Assembly: GCA_028023455.1 (NCBI GenBank)
Contig: JAQFVV010000356.1
Location: 747,893 to 811,892 of the forward strand
DNA from: Epiperipatus broadwayi
Lineage: Eukaryota > Onychophora > Udeonychophora > Euonychophora > Peripatidae
Direction: 5' to 3'
Length of the DNA: 64,000 nt
Shown piece after piece: positions 51,125-62,335 of the stretch (position 1 is the stretch's first letter; each line of letters begins with the position of its first letter). Under the pieces are notes generated by a model. It made no database searches and was not told the DNA's origin. It saw only the letters and a program-made list of their open reading frames with translations. Both the position numbers and the translations under genes were made by a program.

Positions 51125-51177
51125 TTAATATTAAAAGTTTTTAACATGGATGAACCTGCAAAATATGTATTATATAT

Positions 51178-51495
51178 ATATACATACCTGTACAAACAAT
51201 ATAATATATAGGGTATTATGAGCTCAGGCTTTCACGTGATTATCAACTCTCCACACTATGAATTGAAGCTTGTCCATTAAAATATGAAGATTGACTATCT
51301 TAATATAAATCTGAGTACTTATTGTATATATGTAAAGAGATGGTAGTCTGGACCAACTGACAAGTGCTGGTTTAGTATGAAATACATATATTGGTGATTA
51401 TTTATTTTTTACACATATATGTGATCAAGTGTATCAGTGGTATGAGATAGTGTGGAGAGTTGAGGGTCGTGTGAAAGTCTCTCAAAATGCCCTAA
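51178..51495 (+). repeat. Repeat X, unit 2, with inverted ends
   Basis: Starts ACCTGTACAAACAATATAAT and AGGGTATTATGAGCTCAGGC. It ends with the same words inverted (GTGTGGAGAGTTGAGGGTC, GTGAAAGTCTCTCAAAATGCCCT split over the last bases). In between are GACCAACTGACAAGTGCTGG and GGTGATTATTTATT, matched at 11.5, 45.3 and 55.1 kb. The inverted ends suggest a MITE forms part of the unit. Confidence 0.7.
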
Positions 51496-52434
51496 TTAGC
51501 ACAATGACAGTTTGCAGGAGCAACGCAGTGCCACAGCAGCACTTTGTTGAAGTTTTGTATTCTTTTTAAAATTGTATAAAACTATAAGCATGATATCAAC
51601 AAAAATCCTAGTATTCGTTGGCTCCTTTTAAAGTTCTTTTTAATGGCACATATCTTGTCGGAATCTGATAAAATTTGATTTTTTGATGAATTTTTTTATT
51701 AATATATTCATTTAATTTTTTTCTTTTCTACTCAGTTTACTAGTTTCCATGGAGAAGATAAAGACAGAAATTTTTAAGTGGCCAAAAAGCCTACTAAAAT
51801 AGATTTAAAATGCACTTCTAATTCACATTTCAAGGCCTTTGAAATGTAATCAGAATATCAGTATTAAATTTTTTTTATTTATTTCAATAGTAAATTATTT
51901 GATAAATGGGAATTATTTGATAAATGATATGTTTATGTTTGTATTGGTGTCTGTGTAGTATATAAATTGCATAATATTAAATCATTCATACTCTTTATTA
52001 TACGTATGTAAATTTGTATTCAAATAGAACAAAAGTAGTTTGTAATTTTAGACCTCTGATGTAAATTTAGGCAACCTGATTTTATAGCCATAATAATTCA
52101 CAAAATGTTTAATTTATTTTACTATATTTATATATGTATTTTACTGTCTTGTGTTTGCAATTGCAGGTCTGTGTTTATATAACAAGTAATGTATGTATAT
52201 CTTGCAGAGTGAGAAATTATAATTAAATAGGAAAATAAATTTAAATGATTTTGGGAGATTTTATTCATATTAGTAAGATTCTAATTATACTATTATGTAA
52301 TTTAACGATGGTTCTTATGTTCATTATATGCAAGAACATTAGATTTACAAAGTGTTAGTGGGTGATCCTTAACTAATATTACAGATTAAAAAACATAGTT
52401 CTATATAAATAAATTACTCATTATATATATATAT
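51496..52434. other. AT-rich non-coding spacer
   Basis: No gene or clear repeat, apart from a short TA tract at 52422-52436. Confidence 0.45.
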
Positions 52435-52706
52435 ATGATCACAGATGGAGCTTTACCAATAGCTCACTCAAGCTTGTTTACAAAAAATGCCGAGAGAGAA
52501 TTGAAAATTCAATATCTCTTTCAAATTGTCTCCAACCTTTAAACTATGGTTTCAAGCTACCCTTTACTGATGAGAGACAATTAGCTTGAAACCATGGTTT
52601 AAAGGTTGGAGACAATTTGAAAGAGATGTTGAATTTTCGATTCTCTCTCGGCATTTTTTGTAAACAAGCTTGGGTGAACTATTGGTAAAGCTCCATCTGT
52701 GATCAT
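52435..52706. repeat. 272-bp hairpin element with 125-bp arms
   Basis: 52435-52559 and 52582-52706 are reverse complements with few differences (ATGATCACAGATGGAGCTTT, ATGCCGAGAGAGAAT, TTTCAAGCTA). The 22-bp loop includes CCCTTTACTGATGAGAGACA. It ends in (TA)n on the left. The family also occurs, almost entirely deleted inside, at 42046-42092. Confidence 0.9.
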
Positions 52707-54890
52707 AAAATGCAAGCTATAGGCAGGTTAAAAAAATTTTAACATGTTTTTGTTTATCATATATATATATGTGTGTGTGTGTGTGTAAATTGTAAAAATT
52801 TCACAGATGTCAGTTATAAAAACACAGCAAATTGAATTAAAAATGATTAACTAATATCTTAACACTATCATTTCCAAATGCTTAACATTTGCCTATACAT
52901 GTATATTTAGGTTAAAATGTTAGAGTGAATCACTCTATTTTTTCAAAAGACTTTATCTTGAATTTGGAAAGGACAAAAGTGTTTATTACTTTAAACTGCA
53001 TGTGTAGTGATTGATCCCTAATGAATATTACAGATTAAAATACATAGTGCTATATAAATAAATTATTATAGAAAGAGAAAGAAAATTTTTAATGATTACT
53101 AGATCTTGCTACTTAATCATTTCTAATAAAAGTTGTTTTTTATTGGAGACTTTGATGTGTATGCTAATAGAAATAATAAAATATGGAATAAAATGAATTG
53201 AAATAATGGTATTGGTTCTGTAAAGTGGGGTAGTCTGTTATTATTAAACTTTTCTCAGTACATGAAATGACTGTCATGAATATATTGCTAAGATAAAAAA
53301 TATAAATAAGAAAATTAAAAGCTTCCATGCTCAAACAATTACACTTTTAAAATTATGTTATTGTTAGAAATCACAGCCCAAAATAATATTTCATTATGTA
53401 GACACTTATAAGCACAGATTTTTTAAAAAAAATTGAATAGATTTATTGTTTGAGAGTTCATAAGAAGTTCAAGTGGTAAGAATTGATCCTAATACTCCAC
53501 TTTCCGAAGTCTGATACTCAGCCATTGTGATAAATTGCATGAATAGCATACATTCATGTTCAGCCTATAGATTAGTAGCTATCAAAGATAAAATAATACT
53601 GATTTTAAATGAATATCTCATGGCAAATTTATTTATAGAACATTTGATATTGGTTTTTTAATAATCAATTGTTATTCCTATTAAATTTTAACAATTATTA
53701 AATATAAAAATTTTCAGTTCGTGGGTTCATTTTAAAAAAATTGATTAGCTCTCTGATAATAATTGTATAGCTGGAGATTTAATTTTAAAAAAATTGGTCC
53801 AATCTATATTTCTCTAAATAATGAAATAAGTTGTGAATTATTACAAGTAGAGTGATCAATTGAAGAGAATTTTTCAGGACATTTCGTTTTTTGTGTCACT
53901 TTTTTAATGATATCCTGAAGAAGTTTTACTAGAAGGATCATTGTTGCAGTTTAGCTTCAAAATGTAGCATAATACATACCCTGTATATTACATATTTAGA
54001 CACAGGTATATATAAGCCTGTGTATTTCATCTTTAATAAATAAGGTTATTTTTAAACAACTTTGGTAATGCAGATTGAATAATGTATTTTGCTTAAAACT
54101 GATAAAATATCCTTATTTTTAAATCATGTATATGAAATATATTCAGCTGCGTGCGAGTAATCAGAGCTGAGAAAACTTACAGAAAAAAAGACTGAATGAA
54201 CTATTTGAAAGAAATATGTACTTTTATTAAATATATTAATCGTGAATTCATAGCATTTTATTTTCTTTGTTGTTATTATAAATTGCAAAAAAAAAAAAAA
54301 ATAATTATTTATTTTTATTTGTTCAAATTAAAAGAAATATGTCTGATAGAAAGAGAAAAAAATGAAACGGAAGTGTGTTTTATAGAAAAGATTAGAGACA
54401 AAGTATGTTTTTATAAAATAAAATAATATTTAAGTTCTGTTAACGGTTTTATATCAAAAATTGTACTTATTTAATGTTAGTCTGGTTTTAGAAATGATAG
54501 AAACCTATATTCTATTAATGGTTTGATATAATCATGAATAACAATAATCATCTTTCTGTTATCATTACATTTTTATTCAATATTAAGTAAATTATTTTCT
54601 TTTATTATTAAATAATGTCCACATTTCATTTGCTTAAGTCTCTTCCAAGAACTGCTTCCTTTTTTCCATTCTTTATTAAGAGTAGGAAAAAGAAAGATGA
54701 GAATCATTAAACAATCAACATGGCAACATTATTTCATAAAATGTAAACATTGCAAAAATTACCTATAAAAAGAAGATATCCATACATCTGCTTTTCTTGT
54801 GTTGCTTCTATCAAATCATTAAAAAAAATGTCTACACTTCTCCTAATGAACTTTCCACAATACTTTATTTATTTATTTATTTATTTTAGT
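52707..54890. other. AT-rich non-coding spacer
   Basis: A short (GT)n run follows a TA tract at about 52760-52786. The stretch 52707-52757 is the flank shared with 41985-42045. A lysine-rich 76-codon frame at 54196-54426 looks like A-rich chance sequence. No other features found. Confidence 0.4.
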
Positions 54891-55215
54891 TCGACTGTAT
54901 AGCAACATTAAATGGATTATGTCCTGTACATGAAGGATCAGATTGACTTTAGATCAACATAGGTGTGACAAGAATCTTGGCCTCAGGGTGGCCTTTGAGC
55001 ATTCCATTATCAGATTTTGAATTGGATGGACAGTGGAAGAGTTGGAGTGTGGAGTAGATTGAAGCCTGTCCATTAATTACGAATATTGGCAATCTTAATA
55101 TATATATCTGAGCACTTATAGAATATATGTGTAGAGATGGTAATCTGGACCAACTGATGATTGCTGGTTTATCATGAAATATGTATATGGGTGATTATTA
55201 GTAAATTCGAATAAT
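54890..55215 (-). repeat. Fragment of repeat X
   Basis: Relative to 49240-49440 this is inverted: AAATGGATTATGTCCTGTAC, GAAGAGTTGGAG and GATTGAAGCCTGTCCATTAA. It then continues with GGACCAACTGATGATTGCTGG and GGTGATTATTAG as in unit 2. It preserves the X order without the hAT insertion, which supports the nested-insertion reading. Confidence 0.75.
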
Positions 55216-56007
55216 TAATAGTGCTTGATGAATTATGAAATTTATATTCAGACAAAAATGTCATAATTGGAAAGCATGAAAATGTAAATTTGATGTCTGA
55301 ATTGATGGTTGGAGTTTTAGATGATGTATTGTTCTACCCTCTTTAATAACTATGTCTTTTGAATACATGTTTGTAGATGTAATGAAAGTTACTGAAAAAT
55401 ATGAAAAGGGCTTTGTTTTAATAAAATCAATGTGACCTACATTGTTTTCATTAAAATAAAGATTTTCTGATATCCTCGCATTATTCTTCACTATATATAT
55501 AAAAGCAGATTTAGGCAGAAATACTCATATTCAACTCATTTCATGAGCTATATATTTTCAAATTTCCAAAATGCATCATTGTCCTACTTTTATTGTGTAT
55601 GAATTTATGCATATCTTGATTTCTATTACACAGAAAATTCTGTCTAATTTTAACACTGACACCAGAATCTGATTGTTTATAGAGTATTACTATAAGTCAT
55701 GCTTTACCTTTACTTTGTTTATTTCAGGTTTCAGTCTCTCTTAAATCTCATCATTTTAAAATCTTTTTATAATGAATCATATTTATTGTCATTTAAAAAG
55801 TTTACTGAGCATTAAAGTTCATCTCCAATTAATACTGAAAATTTCTTGCTAATTTTTATTGTTACATAAGAAATAATCTGTTAATACCACAATGTACTAT
55901 TTAGAACTATACTTTTGTGTATGTTGTCTCTTTGTCTACAAAGAACACAATATTGAAGACTTTGTGTTTTGAGCTACTAATTTAAATGCATTCAGCCTCT
56001 GTTAAAT
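55216..56007. other. Non-coding spacer
   Basis: No gene recognised; the minus frame 55491-55261 is unassigned and probably chance. Confidence 0.4.
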
Positions 56008-56011
56008 ATAT

Positions 56012-58241
56012 TGTAACAATCCGGAGAATGCACTTAACGTAATCTGCACTACGGGGCGCCATCTAGGCATTTGAACCTAGAAAAATTTATAAGTAGGCAG
56101 ATACGTAAGTCAAAAAAAAAAAATTTTTTTTTTTTTTTTTAAATATTTTGGTTCCGGTCGTTAGCCCATGTCGCTAGCTCAATGGAATAGCAGAGATTAA
56201 ATAATATAATATCTTATCTAATTATATTTCAATATTAAAAAATAAATAAAATAAGCCACTGCCAGTAATTTGCATACAAACATTTATTTATGCACATATA
56301 TATAAGATTTAAAATTATTTTATTATTAGTTTTACATTTTAACATTTAACATTATTTTTTAACTTTGATTTTTGACTTTAATTTACCTTTAAATACTATT
56401 ACATTCTAATTTTACATTTTAATTAAGTTCGCACAGATGGGATTATAAAAGCTTGTTATAATAAGTTGCTATAGATCGGTTACATAGATTACACGGTCAA
56501 AAACATTCCAAAGTAAACATAAGTGACCAAAATATAAAATTATTGATTACTGACAATTGCGGAGGGAAATTTATATGTAACCCAATAGTATTCACCATAA
56601 GATACTTGCATTGTCACCAATAACTTAAAAGACATCCGAATAAATACATTTTAGATACTCACCGTAAGGTATCATTATTTATCGAATGTCTATATATTTT
56701 GATCAAATATGAAAACGCATAGTTAACCGATGCAAGCGTCTATAAACAACTTAAATTTAATGCATTTTTATTTAGGGTCAAGTATGAATAGACCACATAG
56801 ATTTGCATTTGAAAATAAAATATTCTATCCCTATTTAACCTTAGGCTAAAATTCGCAGTCAAACTGGCATCAATCCATCTGATACATCAATGTATTCAAT
56901 GTAATACGGAATACGGCAGCACCAAAAAAGATTAAGAGAAGATATTGACTCTCAGTAGATAGGAATATTACTTCTATCCAACAAGAAGAACAATAATAAA
57001 AAAAAACTCCATAGAAAGGAACTGAGCTCTGCGTCTTATAATTCCTTCCATAGGCAAAACGGGAGAGTGCGGCGTATGAAGCGATTCTGCCCGTAGCGAA
57101 TCTCCGATTACATCTACTAACTACATCAATATATCCAATCCATTGACCCAATCTAACAACGACACAAATAACCTAAGATTACCCTCCCCTAATATAACTT
57201 TACAAATCTATACAGCCATTCACGCCCGACTTAAGTTTAACATTTATATAATTAATTTAACGAAAAACAAAAAAAAAAAAAAATCATGATAAAAACTTAA
57301 AGAATAAAAAAATAAATAAATGGAAATGATTTTACATAAATAAGAAAAAAAATACATCAAATAACATTATTAATGAAGAATTTAGTTTGGTCAGATAGGA
57401 TTCTATTGCATTATTTACTAAAAAGTTTTAAAATTTAGAGTTCTTATTGTTTCAAGTGAATATATAAGTTCTTACGATTTTTAAAACGCCCAACTTTATC
57501 CGTTGCTTGCCATGAACGTAAGTTCCCACGCCGTCCTAAAATTGGTATCCATTTAGCCGTTGTTTTATTTATTCATTCGGAGGTTTTTTAATTTAGTTGG
57601 TCCTCAATGTAGGAAACGATAGTTCATTTCTCCTTTCTTTAACAGCTGAAAGAATTGACCGTGTGTCTGTCAATTCCTCCAACTCCGTACTACTACATAT
57701 AGTCACATCATAATAATCAATTTCCAGTCACTGATTAATAATTTCCAAATTTTCCTTTTATATTAATGTGAAGGATTGAATTTACATTACATCACCGATG
57801 CGATGGTCCTTTCGCTGCAGTCCGATTCCATAGGGATTTCTTCTTATTTGCTAACAGTTTCTATTGTTTTTCTATCTGACCGGTGTTTTTACATTTAAAT
57901 GCCGAAGGCTGGTTTACATTTAACTAATTAACAATCATTTCCATTTCTGATTAATTAACCTGTTTTCCAAATCAAAAATATATTTAAAGATAAATTTAAA
58001 GATATAATTTCATCTCCAAATCTTTTTAAAATTTAGTTTTAAAATACTTTTTCTTTAATAAAGTTTTATTTTAATAATTTTTCATTATCTGTGCGATTTA
58101 ATATATAAGAGTTTAAGATGATATTTAATTTCAATTTTTAATTCTTAAAGAAAATTTTTAAATGCGAACTTTTTAATTTACTTTCATGTTTAATAAATTT
58201 AAAAAAAAAAAACAATGTAACGAACGTCTATGCTCGTTACA
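56012..58241 (-). mobile_element. 2.2-kb TG...CA element (probable solo LTR), copy 2
   Basis: Inverted relative to copy 1 at 8210-10436 and collinear with it over its length. On the plus strand it begins TGTAACAATCCGG and ends GCTCGTTACA, with ATAT on both sides (56008-56011 and 58242-58245). It lacks the SINE found in copy 1, giving the empty site near 57295. The TATA-like motif and the A/T homopolymer block near 56115-56140 are conserved. Differences are scattered substitutions and small indels. Confidence 0.75.
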
Positions 58242-58619
58242 ATATATATATATATATTGTAATGGTCAGGTTTGTACATTTGCTCAACAGACTGTGAGTC
58301 TGAGCCAGAGAACCAAAAGCTGACCAAGTCAGGATAGTAATATCCTACATATGATCATACCTCAACTCTCTCACTCATGCTTCCAAGTCAACCCATCACA
58401 AATGACATGCTTGAGGTTACACTCAATATCTCTTTAATCACGTTCTAGCAATAGCAAAGCAGTAAAACATGAGACATCCCCCTTATTACATATTATATTA
58501 TATAACTTAACTAGTGATTCATAAGATAATGAGCAAGTAATGAGACTGAGACAAATTTATATTTCATAAATTTAATATAATATTTAATAAATACTAAAGC
58601 ATAGTAAATTGGGTATAGC

Positions 58620-58800
58620 TGGCTCACACGCAGGCGAGTGAATACTCAGGTTTATGAAGAATATATTGCAGTCATGTATATAGTGTGCTCACACACAGGT
58701 GAGTGATTGAGGGTTACAAAGCTAATTATAGAGTTCACACACAGGTGAGTATCTCAGGGTTATAAAATATCACAAAGCAATGAGTGGATTCTTGGGGTTA
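58620..58800. repeat. Short tandem array with CACACACAGGTGAGT units
   Basis: Three or four diverged units, at about 58623, 58688, 58735 and 58775. They share CTCACACACAGGTGAGTG-like starts and GGGTTATAAA ends, with CACAAAGCA repeated in the last two. Confidence 0.65.
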
Positions 58801-59794
58801 TAAAATAATATCACAAAGCATATGACTTTTTAATAAGCTTATGTCATTTTTCATGTCCTAATTCACACTATGTTTTATATAGTGGAAATAAGTAACAGCT
58901 AGAGTGATCGGTTTATTGATAACTGATAGAGATTATATTATTACTAGGTTTAAACTTAACTACAAAGATATTTGTGTGATATAATAATTATTATACAGAT
59001 AAATGCATTAACTCAGATTCTGAATCAGATCAAAGCCGAAGTTCTTTCTAGGGAAGCTGAACTGAAGTGTGGCAGTTGAACGTCAGATTCTAGTGCATTA
59101 GAAACTATAGTATCAGATGAATGTGCCTCGAATGTCTTCTTAATTGAGGTTTATTACCTAGTAAACGGTTCCCTAACTGATCTGCTTGCTATAATGGAAG
59201 AGGCCTTTTTATTAAAGTGAATAGAAGAGTGGCTTACGAGCCCTTTGGAAACACTTTGGTTCCATTAAATATGAATAACTGTCACATTTACCTAAACTTT
59301 CGAGGCGTGACTTGATGAAATACGAAGAAATGTAACAGTTGCCTAAACTTTTGAGGCATGACTAGATGTGGAAACAATCATGATGTAGGCCATTATAGAT
59401 ATAGCAAGTAGATATGCATATTTATGCACATTTGCAATGCTAAATTAATATCTTTATAAATTAATTACGCCAAATCTTAGCTTCTTCAGTGCTACTACCA
59501 CTGGTCAGTTCATAAATGAGATTATTAAATCACATGATAAAGGTGATTAATGAGAATCTGATTTAAGGTTTTCTGCATAGCTTCTTATTCTCTAATTAAA
59601 CGAAGTTATAGCAAAACTTAAGATTTATTAGAACTGGAAACATTAATTATATGTAGTATAACCTACATCTAATATCAAACTGATTTTTAAATAATCTAAA
59701 ATATGGATTATAAAATAGCTCACGCAAAATATTGATTTTTAAATAAATTACTCATCTTAAATAACTCATCAAAATAGACCTTACTAATAATGCA

Positions 59795-60115
59795 AAATGT
59801 GTTTTAAATAACATACGCAAACCTACATTTTAAATAGCTTGCGTAAAATATACTTTTTAAATAACTGGCAAAATACATATTTTAAATCACTTACACAAAT
59901 ATAATTCTTAAATAACCTGGGAAAAATCTGTGTTTTAAATAACATATGCAAAAGATACATTTTAAATAACTTTAATAAAACCTTTTCATTTTAAATAACT
60001 TGAGAAAAAAATGCATTTTAAATAATATATGCAAAATATACATTTTAAATAACTTTAGCAAAAGATTTTCATTTTAAATAACTTTATCAAAAGATTTTCA
60101 TTTTAAATAACTTGT
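59795..60115. repeat. Minisatellite, 25-29-bp period, ~12 units
   Basis: TTTTAAATAAC (or a one-base variant) recurs at 59802, 59828, 59855, 59880, 59907, 59932, 59960, 59988, 60016, 60043, 60072 and 60100. The variable half of each unit alternates between ACATATGCAAAA-like, ACTTTAxxAAAA-like and ACTTGAGAAAAA-like forms, which hints at a higher-order unit of about 83 bp. Units are more alike towards the right. Confidence 0.85.
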
Positions 60116-61766
60116 TAGGGCACTATAAATACTGATTCACTCTAGTGTAAATAATAGTTTTGTTTCAGAAGGGAGTTTTGACTATATTCTTTATATCGCA
60201 ATATTCTGATATAATAAAAGTGATTACTCTCCCCACATTTTCTCGATAATTTATTAAAAACACAAACTCCATTCCGATGAACATAGCATAAATTAATAAA
60301 CATGAACTTAAAACTAAAGATAGATGGCATAAGAATAAATTGCATAAAACAAACAATAAATTTATAATTTAGAAATGAAACTTTGTTTGAATGTTTTTAT
60401 AGAAAGTAAATATTTGTGTTTACTTAAAATATTAACAAGCATTTAAATAATTTATGTATGATCAAGCAAGAATTTTGAGAGTGCTCTAAGCTTTAAATAA
60501 ATTTAATGGAAATAGTGTAGTGTAACATTTAAATGATAATTAATTACAAGATTTATTGGTTAGGCTAGCCTTTCATTTAGAATAATTTTAGTTATGAAAT
60601 TAAACATTTGGCAGAAAGGATTTACCGGCAAAGTCTTTAAGGCATTGTTTAATGTGCTTCTCTCTATCAAATCAGGCTGGGCTTCTCTGGGTTTTAGTCT
60701 GGATGCAGCTTTGCAAATTTATTTCTGTGGCAGCTTTCCCCATTACTCTGGTCAGGAACTCTCAGGTACAGCTTCTTTCTTACTGTGCTGGGCATGGTTG
60801 AGGTTTTCTCTCATCGGTAGCCCCTTGTGGAAGAGCAAACGGCTGTCTCCTTGCCTCTAGCCAACGGTCATCTTTGGAGCAGCATGGATGGTGGCTTTCT
60901 AAGATTCAGCTTTCTAAAATGGCAGGAACAGTTTTCTTATTTAACTTTCAGCTCTGGTCTTCAGAAATAATTTCAGCAGCAATAACACAATTTTCACAGC
61001 AACAGCAACAAGAAAAATTAAAAAGGATGTTGATGGATGGATGGAAGAGGACCTTGATGGCTATTTAGGCCCTTTTTATACTATATTTTTGACAGTAGTT
61101 CCCTCCTACTTTTAGTCATGCCACATCACCTGATGACTGGTTCAAACTAGTCTTTAATCAAATATCCAGTTAGTAAAATATTTAGTATAGCTAAATCTGG
61201 ACTTGGAAAGGCTCTATTATTTTAATTGATGTCATAGTTAAAGATATATTTACCCAAGAGAGTGGTCACAGCGCTTGCTATAGATTTATGCCTGACTGAA
61301 TATTATAATTGGTCTTAGTTATAATTTTAAATAGGTCAAATTTTAGCCAAAGATTTATTTTTAGAAATGCTAAAACTGATAAACAACTTTCTGCTTGTGT
61401 AATTTTAAACAAACAAAAGAACTGAAAATTATCTAACTTGAAAATTACTTAAAATGAATACTGACTTAAATAAATAATTATTTAGAATGAATATTGAAAA
61501 ATAAGTAATATTATAAATTTAAACTTATTATGCTGCTATATAGATAAATTTTAATTACACAGTTATGTTTATTTCAGTTTTAACAAACCTAAATGAATAT
61601 GCGCGTATATAAATATTTAAGACTGTATTTTCATATTTATAATTAATAGGACGATTATATACACACACACCCTGCAATATTATAAGCACACTCAAAGTTT
61701 TAAATTAAAGAAACACACGCCATACTATTATCGAAGATAATAGATGAAACAGGTCTAACTGTTTCA

Positions 61767-62020
61767 ATATATATATATGTATATGTGTGTGTGTGTCTGT
61801 GTGTATTCTTTCCACACACAAAAAAAATAACTTTTTCATTGCAATGTACATACAATTAATAACAAAGTAAATGAATTCATTTTACACACAGATTTTATAG
61901 TTATTAAGTGTTTGCAAAAAAAAAAAGTATCGTGTATACTGTTAAATAAATAAACGTATTTATTACATGTTGTACTTCTGTATATTTATGTGAGATTTTG
62001 TGTTTACATTCATGTTTTAA
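61767..62020. other. Microsatellite-rich spacer
   Basis: (TA)n followed by (GT)n at about 61767-61803, then AT-rich sequence. Confidence 0.6.
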
Positions 62021-62024
62021 TTCA

Positions 62025-62335
62025 AACGTAATTGTAGCTCTTTATCAGCATTTAATTTGCATCTTCCTTTTTAATGATTAATGCTTCTTTTTATTTATTT
62101 AGCTCTTTCTTGTTGTCTTTTTTTTTTGGTTTTGATTGAATTGTTGGTATAATTAATCATTGATAAATACAACCACACTAAAAACATGGCTACTTTTTAA
62201 AAAAAAAAAAAGATCTATCAATGATTAATTACACTAACAATTCAATCAAAAAATAAATAAATAAAAAGTAGCATTAATCATTAAAAAAAGGAAAAGTCAA
62301 ATTACAAACTAATGATACAATTACTTCTGAATTAG
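62025..62335. repeat. Foldback element, ~130-bp arms
   Basis: Left-arm words TCCTTTTTAATGATTAATGC, TTTTTATTTATTTA, GATTGAATTGTTGGT and AATTAATCATTGATA reappear in reverse complement in the right arm (62208-62330) with small indels. The loop, near 62168-62207, includes a poly(A) run. Confidence 0.75.

Larger units (their letters stand above)
49535..51180. mobile_element. PLE-2: two 3' fragments of a second Penelope-like family as a palindrome
   Basis: The left arm (minus) and right arm (plus) are inverted copies from about 49535 to 51180, centred on the perfect palindrome ATTTTGGGCTAGCCCAAAAT at 50465-50484. Each arm encodes the linker and GIY-YIG domain of a Penelope element but no RT. The left arm has an extra amplification of a 72-bp unit (50180-50472). 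The pair interrupts repeat X in its (TA)n tract, because ATCTAACATACAGAC...(TA)n lies to the left and ACCTGTACAAACAAT to the right, as in the intact junction at 45242. Confidence 0.8.
58258..61766. mobile_element. Candidate TG...CA element with minisatellites
   Basis: Begins TGTAATGGTCAGG after a 16-bp TA tract that it shares with the end of copy 2 of the LTR-like element. It may end CTAACTGTTTCA before ATAT; the candidate at 18192-20551 ends similarly (CTGTTTCA). It carries two internal tandem repeats and a less AT-rich patch at 60600-61090 ending near TTTTTATACTATATT. Frames at 60594-60860 and 60874-61068 lie in that patch but match nothing I know. The boundaries are tentative. Confidence 0.35.

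Noticed and set aside
59795-60115. Regularly spaced repeats that could suggest a CRISPR array
   Set aside because: The 11-bp core and 27-bp period lack distinct repeat and spacer lengths, and the context is a eukaryotic genome; it is a minisatellite.
60594-61068. Two frames (88 and 64 codons) in a less AT-rich patch
   Set aside because: No motif recognised; the patch is better explained as part of a transposon-like element.
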